Below, piece after piece: positions 8,391 through 21,640 of a stretch of 64,000 nt of DNA. The stretch spans positions 70,070,434-70,134,433 of the forward strand of contig NC_088794.1 of the NCBI RefSeq assembly GCF_011386835.1, read 5' to 3'. Source of the stretch: Chrysemys picta bellii (taxonomy: Eukaryota > Chordata > Testudines > Emydidae). Every line of letters starts with the position of its first letter. Within the stretch, counting starts at the first letter, position 1. The notes under the pieces are model-generated. The model did no database searches. It was not told the origin of the DNA and saw only the letters and a list, made by a program, of their open reading frames with translations. The position numbers were made by a program, and so were the translations under genes.

Positions 8391-11300
8391 GAGTGACTAC
8401 TGTGCAGTCATTAAGTCTGAATAAAAATTACTTGAATTGCCTGCTGGTACCACAGGTATATCTGTCTTACCTTTTACAAAGCATTCAGTATTTGGTGCCT
8501 CTTCCTCGCCTCTTCAAATAGAGATTTCTTTCTTTCCTTTGTTGATCTATGTTGCTTCTGCTTGTATCCTCCAGCTTGTGGCATTATATCCAATGCAAGT
8601 CCTAGTTCAACCAGTCAAAAGGTCTGGGCAAGACGACTTTGAAGGCACCAGCTCTGAGAATAGTTGTAAATCAGTAAAAGTACTGGGAATCCTGAAGACC
8701 ACTCTACTGCAAAATGCCAAGCTATCCCAGAGAAGTTCAATAAGTGTCTCAATGTAGAAAATGATAAACGTGAGCATGCTGCTGTTTCTAATAGTGAAGC
8801 AGTTGTCTCACTTGAACTGTTGATTAGTTATTATTAGCCTTAGATCATTCTTATTTCGCATGTTCAGATCCTACTTTCTCATTTTAAATGATTGGCCATC
8901 TTTAATTAGTACAGTTACTTTACTAAGCCTCACAAATGAAATAATTTCCCCCAATATTGTGGTGCTTCATTAGAACTCAATAGCTCCAGGGTGCCACTTC
9001 TGAGTGCACATCTCCAGACCACATTTCTTTCCTCCTTTTAATAATGCCACAACTCTATTATTATAATAAATGCTTATTTCATTATATTGAATTTGTATCA
9101 CTGTGTACAGATTTCTAGTCACTCTAATCCAGTGATTCTAAATGCTCCTGGAATTACTGCTCTAAGTATGATTCATAAACCTGCAATCAAGCCTCATTAT
9201 TTTATCAGTATTTCATAGACCTATAGCTTTCAGGAACGTGGGAACATGAATAGAGGCAACCTTTTACAGGCATCCGAAATGGGTGACCACATTTTTTTTC
9301 ATAAGCCTGATTCGGAAGTTGAGGTAGGAATGCCCAGGTAAATCTGGTAGTTTAATACAATTTCTTCAATCAGTAGGAAAAAGTGAGAGATTTAAGATTC
9401 GTAATCTGCCAGAAGAGCCCAAACTTCCATCCCTTTTTTTTCCAAGGTATCACTAAAATTAAATAGACTCAGCTCAGTTGAAAGTAGTGGAATTACTATC
9501 ACAACTCTTCTTAATAGGTTGTGTCTGTTCCATGCACCTCATTCCATACACTCACCTTTTCTGAGCAATTCCATGTGCTGCAATATATCACTTCCGTTTT
9601 ACACTAGCAGCTTCTCATTAACATCCAATTTAAGAAAGATCCACACTTGGAGAACTTATCCTTTCTTTTATGACATAATTATATATAAACTGGTTAGTGC
9701 AGAAGAGAACATATTTTTCCCCTTCAGGTGCTGAGGTGCTGAGACTGTTAGATTGTTATTTTTTTCATGCTAAAGAGGCACATCCCAAGCCAGCTAGGGC
9801 ATACTCGATACACCTCAAAAGACAAAATAAGTAACCAGGCACTAATTTAATTTTTCGTTTTCCACTAAGTTAATTGTTATCTTTGACTATGTCTTGTGGG
9901 TTCATTTTCCAAGTAAGTATACTGGGCCAAATTCTCTGGTCATTGTACTCCACTGCCTTCAATTAAGATAACACCACCAGAGAATTTGGATAGGTATATT
10001 TTAAGTCTAGAAGTCTGAAAAAAATCCTAAGGAATTTAGGTGTCCAAATCTCATTATTTGGGTGCCTAACTGCCTTTGGCTCCAATGAAGATCGCACTTT
10101 AAAAAATTGATTCCATCCTTAACACACAGACTCTATAGCTGTAAATATTAGCCAAAAACTAATCAAAATGGAATTTATAAATCCATCTGGCTCTTTGTGA
10201 AACTGAGCAAAAGTTTCACAGTGGAGGACACAAGTGTCAGTTTTCCAGAACATTGTTTTTTAGATGTTTGTCTTCAGTGCATCATGTATCATTAACTAGT
10301 ATAGCTATGCTTCTTATGGAAGAAGGGCAAAGAACTGCTATTCAGCAGGGTTCAAATGTGGTTCACAAGGCTGGGTAGTGTGGAATCCTATTTTGAAGTG
10401 TTAGACCCTGATCCATAAATGAATGAGCTACCTTCCATGATTCATCTGGAGGCAAAATATACCAAAAATATGCTAAAAAAATCCCAAAAACATAGGGAAA
10501 ATAACATCCAAACAAATTCTTACAGACAAATGCTCTTCTCATGGCCATGGACCTAATCCTGCCCATCCAATCAACTTCAGTGGGACTTGAGGGCATGTCT
10601 TGAGGGCACTCAGCATCTCACAGGAGGTATTCAACAGCTTGCAGGAGTAAAGGGTAAATGCATCATAATCCACAGAAAATGGCTTTTGGAGAGAAAGTTT
10701 TCCATCACCGGAAGCAGTGATCACTAAACTGAATTTCTCTGCAACAACGAGTATGTTTCTTGCTGTATTGTTTCAATAGATTTTAACCACTTTGGCTGCC
10801 CTTCCATAATGCAGGTGTCTTAGATAAGATTTCCCATCAGTCAGAATCTTTCTCTTTGTCTGTTACTTTTGTCATCCAGGTCTGGGCTAATACTCTAAGG
10901 TACTTAACTGTGTTAATTAAAGATGCCAACTAAGCAAGATGCTTAAGAATGATGCTGCTAATGGCATTCTCTGTTTTCAAACGCCAGACTGATTTAAGGC
11001 TTTTAAGCAACTGCTCTGTAAATTCCAGACCCAATAGCTAGATATTGAGTAACAGCAGACTAGAAGATACAGGCTCCATTTGGCATGTCTGGATTGTAGC
11101 CATGCAGAAGAGCCAGAGGGAGAGAATGAGCTCGCTTGGAGACTATTACTCCACAAGTTGGTAGAAAGAAAACATCTGTGGCCTGGTTATCTCCTGCCCA
11201 GATTATTGTACTCACCCTCTCCATGGTCCTCTTGATACCCATGTCACTCCATTAAATTCAAAATCCAGCTGCTAAAATTATTTTCTTTACCCATCATGCT

Positions 11301-13207
11301 ATTTTTCTCTTCAAATCCCTTCACAGGCTTCTTCTTACCCACAATATGAAGTTTAGATTTCTCATCCTCACCTTCCAGGCCCTGATCAGCTCCATCATTT
11401 GCCATCTTGCCCTCTTTACTCCACCATTGCTGCCATCCTTGGAACCTCCTTCTCATCCTTCTCCCACCTGTATCAAAGCTTTCTTTCATGATGGTCCATT
11501 TGCATGGTACAACTTCTCATGCTCATTGCACCAGGCCCCAACCCTCTCCTCACACAAGTCTCTCCTAAAGGTTTATTTTTTCCAGGATGCCCACAAACAC
11601 TATCCCAACACACATGTACACATCACATCCTACCAATATCTCACCTCCAGAGCCATAGGTGAGCAACAAGCCTCCTATTTGGACTCTTTAGAGCAGGACC
11701 TATGTTTCCTTATGTGTTTCTACAGTTGCAACAAAATAGGGCTCCAAATCTGATTGGGGCCTCTGGGAACTACTGGGATGCAAATCCTAAATGGGAAACT
11801 GGAAATTTCCTCTTCCCCTTCCCAGCAGTGGAGGTGTCAGATATCTAGGCCTGCAGGGTCACAAGATGATGAGAAGAGCTTGTTGGGAAAATTCAGATGT
11901 TTAAAAAGGGACATATTTTTCACAAAAACTTTAATAATGACCTTCAAAGTCATGGCACTTTTTAATGTATTGAATAGCTGTCACTGGCCCAGGACAAAAT
12001 TTCTCCCTATATACACAGCAACACAAAATATGTATAACCAATAGAAGTCACTCTGTACAGCTAAGAATGGCTGTATTATTACAACATTTTACTTGATTCT
12101 TACAGGGTGAACTGAAAATGCTATGGAATCTCTTTTCCAATATCACATATACCCTGGGATTCTTTTCAGAGCTAGTTTCTGTGGCAACAGTAAGCCAATA
12201 CTGCAGCAAGATTTAATACATCCTCATGCAAATATTATCAGCTCTAGTCATCTCTAATTCTATAGCCATGGAATATGGTAACACTGAACTACAGGGGAGC
12301 CCATTTATAAGAAGTCTCTTTTTAAAAATAAATTTATTTTCATTCTATTTTTTCCTTTTCCTGCCTTTTTTTTTAAATCCCTCAATTCTATCATTTTTCC
12401 ATAATCACCACTTCAACAGCATAGCTCCATTCACCAACATGGGCCCACTGCTGTCTATGAACTGGAATACCAAAAAGGGTGGATACTGAGTCAGCATTGG
12501 TGTTGTAGGTGAGATCCATGTGATAACATAAAAAGCCACAATAATAAAATGACGAGCTATGTGATAAATGAATTTAGTGTGCATCTTTCACTATCTTCTC
12601 TCCTGCTCTCTGCTCACTAATCTATCTCTGTAAGAATTGCTAAAACACGCTTAACCTTTGAGCACCTTCAAAGAGCTGACAAAATCAAGCTGCCAGAGAA
12701 ATGTTTCCTTCTTCTCCCCTCAAATGTATAATTTCCCTACTAATTATATCTTTCACCTCAACAATACACATTTCCCCAAAATTGCATCTGTGTGAAGCCC
12801 CAGAATGGGCAACATTCAATCTAGGATCAATTAGAGCTTTCCTATGCATCTTCATATCCTGTTGGAAGAATTTCCTTGTAAAGAAGAAACACTTGAGTTC
12901 AGCACATTGCAACAACTACCTTTAGGGTAAGTGCTCCAGTGGGCGGTCAAAGACAGATATCAGTGGTGTACGCTGTGAATAATACACCCAACAAGGAAAG
13001 TTGGAAGTACTGTTCAGATCCTCTGATATATCCCAGGCTCCACGGTTGAGAAAAGGTGGATCCTGAGCGCATCTCAGACACAAAAAATCCATCAGTTTCC
13101 AAGCTAGTGCTCTTCACTGAGAGATTTGGGAATCTTCCTCTAAGCCTTACTTTTAACTCCTAACATCACTTTAATCTACGTATGCTGTCCCTAAACTGAC
13201 AGATTAA
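8391..13207. other. Long non-coding stretch
   Basis: No supported gene. A palindrome lies at about 9926-9990 (GGGCCAAATTCTCTGGT against ACCACCAGAGAATTTGG), and a pyrimidine-rich segment at about 11245-11600 faintly resembles the antisense 3' part of an old L2/CR1-like LINE. Short open frames (for example 11346-11753 plus, 8437-8757 plus) show no recognisable domain and are probably chance. Confidence 0.5.
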
Positions 13208-13220
13208 TTCTTCCTGAATG

Positions 13221-13414
13221 GTTTCAGAGGAGTAGTTGTGTTAGTCTGTATCAGCAAAAACAATGAGGAGTCCTTGTGGCACCTTAGAGACTAACACATT
13301 TATTTGGGCATAAGCTTTCGTGGGCTATAACCCACTTCATCAGATGCATCAGATGTGCCATGCATCTGATGAAGTGGGTTATAGCCCATGAAAGCTTATG
13401 CCCAAATAAATTTG
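13221..13414 (+). mobile_element. Miniature hairpin derivative of a Penelope-like element
   Basis: It starts GTTTCAGAGGAGTAGTTGTG, the PLE leader, then carries the terminal motif (GGCATAAGCTTTCGTGGGC) and its inverted copy (GCCCATGAAAGCTTATGCC) around a short centre near 13353. The right end stops at CAAATAAATTTG. A 13-bp direct repeat, TTCTTCCTGAATG, flanks it at 13208-13220 and 13415-13427. Same architecture as 167-399, but from a different subfamily judging by the leader and arm sequence. Confidence 0.82.
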
Positions 13415-13427
13415 TTCTTCCTGAATG

Positions 13428-13723
13428 ATTATTGGAAATAATTGCTTTATATGGCCAATGCTCATGCTACATAACTACTATTATCTACCATTCCAGGAGA
13501 TGAATAGTGCTGGAAATAGTTACCCAGAATCCCTTAGAAGGAGAGAGGAGGAGAACCCAACCCTCATGTCCAGAAAGCATCAGGGATTGGAAGGATCAGT
13601 CTACCAGCTCCCAAGAAAACATCTGTGGGGTGTGTGAGACAAAGGGAGGGAGAGTTCTTGGGACCTGAGGGAGCCACTTAAGAGGGAACATGAAGCAAAA
13701 CCTACAGCTGTGCCAGCAATGTT
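13428..13723. other. Short unique-looking spacer
   Basis: No recognised element between the PLE hairpin and the hAT element. Confidence 0.4.
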
Positions 13724-13731
13724 AACCCAGA

Positions 13732-14483
13732 CAGGGCTGGCCTTAGGGGTGGGCCACCCGGGCAGCCACCCAGGGCACCCTGTGGTCAAAGGGGTGCCGT
13801 CCAGCAGTGCAAAGGCGTGCTGCAGGTGTAGTGACAGAAACTGCTTCCTGGGGGAGCTCCCAGATTTCTCCCTGCTTCTTCCCAGTGGAGGAACATGGGG
13901 AGGGAGGGGGGAAAGTGGTGACACACAGATACAGCGCTCACACACACACACACACACACACACATAGTGTTCCTCTGTGCCCCCATAGAGGGTTGGGGGA
14001 GAGCGAGGAGCAACACTAAATGCTCCATGCATACTGGTCACTTTCCCCACCTGGGCTGTGCTGTGAGGCAGGCATCAGAAGCTGCTGCTCTCTGCCCTCC
14101 CATTATGCAGCACAGGTGAGAAAAGTGACCTGGATGCAGGGAGATCTGACATTGTTTCACATCCGCCTCCTCTCCCCCAGCCCCGCAACCCCCTAGCGGT
14201 GCATGGAGGAGCAGCATTCCAGGGAGGAGCAAGCAGCAATGCCAGCTGCTCCATGCATCCAGGGGCACAGGAGGGGAGCACAGGAGTTAAGGGCAAAGGG
14301 GACACAGTGTAGGGGTTAGGGCACTGGAGGGGGCTGGGGTTAGGGATGAAGGAGGTGCAAGGGTTGGAAGTGAAGGAGCTAGGGGCAAAGGGGGAGTGGG
14401 GAGCCCACAGGGGTCAGGGGCAATGGGTGTGTGCCAAAATAAAAGTTTTGCCCAGGGTGCCATTTTCCCTAAGGTCGGTCCTG
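13732..14483. mobile_element. Non-autonomous hAT transposon, 752 bp
   Basis: The ends are CAGGGCTGGCCTTAGGG (13732-13748) and CCCTAAGGTCGGTCCTG (14467-14483), a 17-bp inverted repeat with three mismatches. An 8-bp duplication, AACCCAGA, flanks it at 13724-13731 and 14484-14491, as expected for hAT. The interior is GC-rich with purine-rich repeats and a CA run and encodes no transposase. Confidence 0.88.
13938..13964. repeat. (CA)n microsatellite
   Basis: About thirteen CA units inside the hAT element. Confidence 0.9.
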
Positions 14484-14491
14484 AACCCAGA

Positions 14492-15244
14492 TCCACACGT
14501 GTTCATGGGCTTAGACTGATCGTTCACATGTAGTACCTGAATCCATTCCGATTTCAGGTGCCTTCAGGTTCTAGATGCACTATTCATCCTGGCTGAGTGA
14601 GGAAGCATGCAAAGGTACTAGGACATCATACTGCTTCAATGGATAATATCATGTACCTGATGTCATGAGGCAATTTAAACAACATCAATATGATATAGAC
14701 TAAGTACAGAGCAATCAGTAATGCAGTCAATCATCGTGCTTCCCTCACTGCTTCCCTCACTTTCATTCTACACTTCACAAACTTCTATTTATTTACAAAA
14801 ATCTAAAATGGACAGTAATAGAACAGTGCCAAATAATGGGCGTTTTACTCCATTAAGAGAAAAGCACAATAGTACAATTTTGTACCATTGTGTGATTTGT
14901 GTATACTACCCTATGCCAGCCACACAGTCTATCACAAACTCTTCCTGGCATTAATAACTATAGGACTAAAGCTGTATTTGTTTATTTCATACAGACATAT
15001 TCCCTCTACTAACTTTTGGATAAACCAGCAGCTCATCTAATGAAAAAGAATGGCTTTACACCAAAAAGTCAGAACTGTTTCTTTCCAAAAAGAATCCAGG
15101 TGCAGAAGAGAACACCACTAGCTCATACAGTCCCCAGCCTTCTCTGGAAAGAACTGTCTAGTTATATTAGATCTTCCTTTGCAAGGATGTGTGACACATA
15201 AAAATTTGTATGAATACCATTTTTTTCACTTCTGCAGTCTCTAA
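14492..15244. other. Non-coding stretch
   Basis: AT-rich sequence in which I see no element boundary or gene. Confidence 0.4.
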
Positions 15245-15350
15245 GCATCTGAGCAATGCATTTGATACGGTTGATTATAACAGTCTATTGGATAAATTAG
15301 CCTCCTAGGGTTTGATGGTTCAACTCTGAAATGGATCACTACATATGCAA
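15245..15350 (+). mobile_element. Old LINE (L2-like) reverse-transcriptase fragment
   Basis: Translated in the forward direction, the segment reads LSNAFDTVDYNSLLDKLAS and then, after a stop, a degenerate continuation. This matches the conserved region around the first catalytic Asp of L2/CR1-group LINEs (typically SAAFDTVDH). Only about 100 bases remain and stops interrupt it. Confidence 0.55.
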
Positions 15351-17565
15351 ATCTAATATGCTGAAGAGAGTAGTTTTTTCAGGGAATTTTCCACTCCTTT
15401 TTCTAAGTTATCAGAACTTGCAAATTATCACAATGCTCCCTTGTCTGGTATTATCTTTTTGTATATTAAAAACACAAATATCTAACCTATGATGTGTCTA
15501 CATGCCACACAAGTAATCTAGGGATTGGCTACAGTGGTGATTCTGTGATAAGGGACACAGAGAGGATGCAAAATCATTTGAACACCCCACATTGAAAGTT
15601 TATTACTTATTTTCTTTAGTTCTAGGATTTTTATTTGTTTTTTTAAAGTGAAAGGACTTAGTGGCAGTGAAAAATGCTGAGGTTGAAATGCCTGAGGATT
15701 GAAATCTTTCTATCCTCGGATCAGGTATGGCAATGCAAGCTGCTCTTACATTGCCCTGCTAATGTGCCTAAACCCTGACTTGGAGGGGCCACAGCTAGTG
15801 ACAAAACCATTGGTCTCTCTGTTGAGACTCCCAGAGAGATTTCAACTGCTGCTGGTGTATTGTTTTGCTTTTCATCTGGCCATTTGCCTCTCTTCAGTAT
15901 AAGCCATTAAAAAGCCAACATTTGTCAGGCATCACCACAGACACATATACTCTAGATATAGGGAATAATTGTGGTAATCCCAGATACCATTGTGAGTGGT
16001 AGGTAGCCCAGATTTTCTTTCACTATAAGACACTTGTGGCAGGAGAAGTGCAGGGCCACCTGATTCTCAGCACCTTCAGGGCTGCTCTAACTTATGCCAG
16101 CTAACTGCAGTCCCCAACAGACTGTATCCCAGATTAAAACTGGCAAAGTACAGGTGTGCTCTTCCCCCCCAACATGCTGTCTACATCATAGTGGGGGGCA
16201 ATTGGTGTAGGAATTGGTTATGCTGCTTTGTGAGAGCTCAGAGCTCCCCTACATGGGAGGGGGGATTCTTATCTGGTCAGCTGCTGGCAGAGTCCACCAC
16301 TTTTGCACAATTTGAGCATTGCAAAGAATCTGAAACTGCCAGAGAATCTGAACCACTGTGGGCAAATACAGACTTTTTGACTAAGGTGCCACAAGTACCC
16401 CTCATTCCTTTGACTTTTTAGTGGTGACCACCCTGACAAAATCCTGAAAAGTTTCCCTTTAGCATTAAAACAAATGATTGCTGAACTGTTTACCTTTTAT
16501 TGCTATTCTTAGCTCACTTTCAAAACAAGCCTCTCCATACGAATGAGGCAGCAGGCTCCTGAACCCTTATCTAATGAGTTTTATGTTAATCATTTTGCTA
16601 TTTATTTATTTACTTACGAAAAGTGAGGGATTAACTGGATTTTCTTTCTTGACTTCAATAACGTTCAGATTTTTTACAGAATGACAGCTTCTTGCTATAC
16701 ATCAAATATTCAGAAACATAAGCAGCCAGCGCATAGTTGGTGTAAATCGGTATAGACCAATTGACTTCAAGGAATATGTGCTGAATTACACCAGCTGAGG
16801 AGCTGGCTCCTATATTTCAGTGCTAGGAATTATCAGCTAAAATACAAAGGCTGCAAATCTACTATGTATTACATTTTGGCATAATGCTCCTGACAGAAAT
16901 AAGACCAAGCCTCTGTGGAACTGGCTTTTTTTTATTACCCTTGGGTAATGGTATCCTGGAGCGGCGCAGAGCCACTATGCCAACCACATTCCTGTTTGGT
17001 TGCATAATGGGCATTCTAGGAGAAAGGAGGCATACCCAGAGTGTCCTTAAACCCCGGCAATCCCTTTCCGTTGGGACGGCATTGACAGCAGATGCAACTT
17101 AATGCAACCTTCAGGCTCATTGGTTTCAGGACTTTGGAAGCACAAAAGTAGATTGAAGTTATCTTTGTACGGCGGCGGGTGAGAGGGGACACATATCAAA
17201 CTGTGCCATGCATCTTTGGGTGAATCTGAGCTTCTTAGCATGAAAGTTTTTTGTATATAACTGGAGACGAGCTCAAGAAGCAAAATTTGGGATCAGCTAA
17301 TACAGGACCTGAATAGACATTTTATTCTGAATAATTATCTATTTATTCTTTTTACAACATCAAAAATGTGCTGGCCAGCTTACAGAAAGGAAGGGGAAGA
17401 CACGGTCTTTGCTTTAAAGAATTTGCAATCAAAATGGCCAAATAATTGAGGGATGGGGTATGAACAAAAGCCATGAGACTGAACAGTGTAATTTTTAGAG
17501 TGGTTCTGAAAGTGTTTGGGGTTTCTTCTCTGATGGAGAAGGATAGAAACTGTGGCTCTTTTAGA
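15351..17565. other. Non-coding stretch with small repeat remains
   Basis: No gene seen. A palindrome-type repeat lies at about 16738-16805 (GTGTAAATCGGTATAGACC, then GAATTACACCAGCTGAGG), and a scrap resembling a PLE 3' end lies at about 16378-16410 (CTAAGGTGCCACAAGTACCC). Confidence 0.45.
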
Positions 17566-17760
17566 ATGTATTTGCAGTATTGCTGTGTTGGTCCCAGGAT
17601 ATAAGAAAGACAAGGTGGTTGAGGTAATATCTTTTACTGGACCGACTTCTTTTGGTGAAAAAGACAAGCTTTCAAGCTACAGAGATCTCTTCTTCAGAAG
17701 AATAAGAACTCTCTCTAGCACAAAAGCTTGTCTCTTTCCTCCTTGTCTCTCTCTTTTAAA
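17566..17760 (+). mobile_element. Terminal piece of a second Penelope-like family
   Basis: The left side reads TGCTGTGTTGGTCCCAGGAT, GACAAGGTGGTTGAGGTAA and GACAAGCTTTCAAGCTAC, and ends TCTCTTCTTCAGAAG. After this, part of the arm returns inverted (CACAAAAGCTTGTCTC). The layout (leader, terminal arm, inverted arm) copies that of the other PLE miniatures here, but the sequence is a distinct family that recurs inverted at 61010-61152. I could not define a target duplication. Confidence 0.55.
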
Positions 17761-18684
17761 AGTCAGTTTTCTGGACGAACTTGAAGGAAGAGAAGGAAGA
17801 GCCATGATGAAATGAATTAGGGTGAGAGTTCCAGGAATATGAGACACATGGAAGAAGCCCAAAGATAAGAGTGGGAGCAAAAACATAGTAGGGAGAGGTT
17901 AGTTGTGTGGCTTGGGTGGTTGTCAGCAAAGCAAAGACTCTGTTTGGGTTGATTGGTATGAAATATTTACAGACCCTTTTACTATACGATGACATAATTA
18001 ATGCAATTTTTTGCAGATTGATGCTTTTTAGTATGCACATCATTTTAACAGATATGAAATTGCTTGGCAAGTTTAGGTCTCTAATAGTTTCTAAGATTCA
18101 CAGCAATTAGAATTAATTTGCCTTTCAGAATATTTCTATCTCCCTAACCACACTAAATAAAGCAACTGACATATGGCTTGTGTAGCAGATGGATCAACTG
18201 CAGCACATAGTCAGCTGTGTAGATTTGTTGCATAGCTTCCAATTGATTTGGAGTATGATAGCTAAAAAACAAAAACTAATTTGTGTGTTTTTCTGGGTGA
18301 GGGTGTGGTGGGGATAGCCTCTGTTTCTTGCACCAGCAAGTGAGCAGCTTTTCAAATATCCATCACTGGGTCAATACTTGAGCTTTGTGTCATTATGTAC
18401 TGCTTTTGTGACTTTGACTTACTGCATCCTGTCTCTGCTGCAGAACTGGTGGATAGTTTTTATTGGAATGAGCAAGTCCAAGTAGTATCATACTTTGCAT
18501 GCTTAAACATACCTGACACTGAAGGATTAGTTCACAGAAGTGGGTTCCTGCAGATTTGGTAAGAGGTTTGGTTTCTCTATGAAATTCTATATAGGATTCT
18601 ATATAGGCCCAATTCAGCCGCCCTGTGGCCTCACTGGGAATTGGATAGGACCTTGTGTACTCTTGTAATTGCATCTTACTGCTG

Positions 18685-18800
18685 GGAATCAGGAACTGAT
18701 GAGTTATTACACTGGTTTTGATAGTGATTCTGAAATCTTGGGCAATTCACTTAGCCTTTCCACATCTGTGAAATTAATATTGCCTACTTACAGAAGTGGT
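18685..18800 (+). mobile_element. MIR SINE fragment
   Basis: The central MIR core is recognisable: CTTGGGCAATTCACTTAGCC, then ATCTGTGAAATTAATATTGCC, TTACAGAAGTGGTGAGGAT and TAAAT. Old and diverged, as MIR copies are in all amniotes. Confidence 0.7.
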
Positions 18801-18811
18801 GAGGATAAATT

Positions 18812-18900
18812 AAATTAGTTCTGATCCACAGCTGGTGTACATCAATGTATCTCCAATGAAATCAATGTAGCTATGCTGATTACACCAGCTGAGAATGTGT
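18812..18900. repeat. Palindromic short repeat
   Basis: ACAGCTGGTGTACATCAATG on the left pairs with CTGATTACACCAGCTGAG on the right through a centre containing ATGAAATCAATG. Similar units recur through the window. Confidence 0.6.
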
Positions 18901-21159
18901 CTCAATATTTTAAAAGTTCTTTAAACATTAAAGCTGTTCCAATTAGATGCCTAACTCCCTTAGGTGCCTTCAATAATCCCATCATGAATGTTCAATGTAG
19001 ATGGTAAAGGTTTTTAAGTGCAATACATATATTGCAGCATCTAGGACTGCCCATAGCAGTTGTCCAACTCAAAATCTTTTGAGGCTCACCTATCACGTTC
19101 TGCTAAACTTTCTATTATAATCTGATAGGCTCACAAAGTACTATGGGATGACTCCATACCTGCAACAAAGATATCGTTTTTCAGGGCTCCCTGCTGTCCC
19201 GCCTTCCAGAGCTCTTGGTCCTACTAACAGCATCCCCTGAACTGGTTTTTTGTTTAGAACCTAGTGGCTCCAGATCTTTTATTCAGAACTGTTGTAATCA
19301 GCCACTCTGTATTATTGCTTCCACGTGAATAGTGCTTTTAATGATGCACAAAAGGCTTTGCTTCATCCTAACCACCATAAACAATATATCAGCACCTTGG
19401 GTCAGGGGGAACATCCATGTAGTTGTAGAATGGTACTATGATTCCACTCAGTTTCTTAATAAAGAATGCTATAGAAGAAAAAAAAAACAATGAAAGCAAA
19501 GGTGAGAAAACATGGAGAAGATTGATACAAACAAAAAATGGGGAAACCAGATAGGGCCAAAACTAGAGCTGTTTGGTGGGGGAAGGGAAAACATAGGTAG
19601 AAAATATGTGTCAGAGGGCAACAAAGGGCAGAGGTGACTTCTATATCAGTAACTTTAGTAGCTGGATTTCCAATAAAATTTCCATTGAGATACGATTAGC
19701 TCTGCCGGGAGCAATCCAAGTGGGAAAGTATCGAGAAGTAACTGAACTTGTGATAAATGCTTTTCTGGATACACACTAGTCAGGTTATTCAACATTCCTT
19801 GAAGTAAATTAGGAAACATATAGCTCTAATAAAAAAGTCCATGACTATGTTTTAATCGTGATTAGTACTTTCAGAATTATAGATAAAATAGATCATTTAG
19901 TTTTGACATTTATAATTCCCTAAGTAACGATATAGGTTCTGTTTAACTAACAGAACTATTTCAGTTTGAGGCTGAAGTCATATAAATTGTATGCCTTTTA
20001 CAGGACGGGCGACATTGGTATTGTAAGAGATTAACAAATGAATTACAGTAAACCAGCTACAAGTGACAGTCCAAATAGGTACTGCTTGCATTTTATTTAA
20101 AAATAATAACAGTAATCACCTCACCTGTGTTTTTTAAACTGTGTTATTAAGTTTAAAGCTTCAAACAGGTTCAGCCCTCAAGCATTCTTAGAGAGTTGGA
20201 ATCCCACAAGGCTCTTCCTCTTGTAACCCTGTCACACAGTTCCAACGTGCTTGACATTTTTTCAGTAGCTCATCTCCTGTGAGACCTGAAAAAAGAGAGG
20301 TGCCTTTGAATTAGTCTTAAGGTCAAATTCAGCCGTGATAAATAAAGGGCTATATATTACAGATTTGTAAGTAGATCTAGAGGATTCTGAGTTGGTGTAA
20401 CTTACATTTTGAGAGTAAACTGGAAGAAAGTGGAAGTTACAGCTTAGACTCCTTTATGCACTCCTCTGAATCTGGCCAGTTTATATCCAGAGCTGTTTTT
20501 TTTTTAAAGTAAGAATATTGCACATTTAAAAAATTCAGACATATGACACAGGTTAGTCGGGTTCTTTACTGTTGTAAATCGGCATAGGCCCAGGCGATGG
20601 TGCTACACTGATTTATGCCATGTGACAATCTGAAGAGCTCTGTTTCACCCCCTTTCCTGTGTATGTTTATCATCTATGATCATGTAATGGTGACTTCCAC
20701 TGATGGGCTTCCATTTCACACCCCTTGGAGACTATTGCCTAATTGAATAGACTTCATTCTAAGCATATTTTTCCTAATAGGCTGTCTGTTTCTTTGACAA
20801 GTTTCCCTTAAGATATAAATAATTACGTGCGTTTGGTTTTCATAAACTTGGTCATATTTTGAATACATTATAGAGGTTGAGAGTAGGGCTGGTCAAAAAT
20901 TCTCCATCAAAATAGGTTTTAAAAAATAAAATTGTATTTGTCTAAACAAACTTTTTCACAAAAAGTGTCTACTGTCCAAACACCCAGAACCCAAAAAGAT
21001 TTTGGTTTTCAGTTGAAAAATATCTATTCAGTGCCTCATCATCCCATTCTCCTCAATGGGATGGGTTCCCAAGTTGACAACATCTCTCATGAACTGTCAG
21101 TGGCTCAGCAAGAGAAGAGATAGTGCATCACAGAAGATGTGACCTGGCCAGGGAGCTGG

Positions 21160-21640
21160 TCTCATAGATTCATCCAAGGATTCAATGAGCCCTTTTGGCC
21201 ACAGCATTGCACTGGGAGGTCATGGCCAACTGATTACCAACATGCCTCACTGAGATCACTATTCCCCAGGATAATTTCCCCCCAACCTGTAAGCATAGCC
21301 CACATTCTTTGGTCCTAGATGTATACATTTGGATGTATTAAAACATGTATTGTTTGCTTGTTTCCAGGTTATTTCCTTCATGATTCACCATTCCCCCAAT
21401 CTTTGTATCATCTGCAAACTTTTATCAGTGATGGTTTTAGGTTATCTTCCAGGTCACTGAGAAAAATGTTAAATTGCATAGGGCCAAGAACCATTCCCTG
21501 CAGGATCCCACTAGAAATACATCTGTTCAGCTATGATTCCTTGTTTATTTTTAATCCACTTAATGTTTGCCATGTTAATTTTGTATCATTCTATTCATTC
21601 ATTATACTACCCTCTTTTAGAACTTTATTAATTTAGTCTC
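21160..21640 (-). mobile_element. CR1 LINE fragment, old
   Basis: The plus strand shows antisense CR1 landmarks: GAGCCCTTTTGGCCACAGCA, then TTTGTATCATCTGCAAACTT and CCAGGTCACTGAGAAAAATG, GGGCCAAGAACCATTCCCTG and CAGGATCCCACTAGAAAT. These encode part of the reverse transcriptase around the FADD region on the minus strand. It is heavily mutated and truncated on both sides. Confidence 0.75.

Larger units (their letters stand above)
17761..21150. other. Non-coding stretch
   Basis: No gene. It contains a MIR copy and palindromic repeats listed separately, and a further palindrome-type scrap at 20572-20625. Sequence at about 20885-20990 (GGGCTGGTCAAAAATT and onward) resembles an interspersed DNA-element end, but I could not find its partner end. 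Confidence 0.4.

Noticed and set aside
11346..11753. Plus-strand open frame of 135 codons
   Set aside because: Pyrimidine-rich sequence gives Ser/Leu/Phe/Pro-rich translation without a domain. At most it is an antisense scrap of an old LINE.
13939..13962. CRISPR-like regular repeat
   Set aside because: It is a simple CA microsatellite in vertebrate DNA; there are no spacers.
13601..14305. Open frames of 70-150 codons on both strands
   Set aside because: They lie in and around the hAT element and its CA run, with Pro/Ser/Cys-rich chance translation and no domain.
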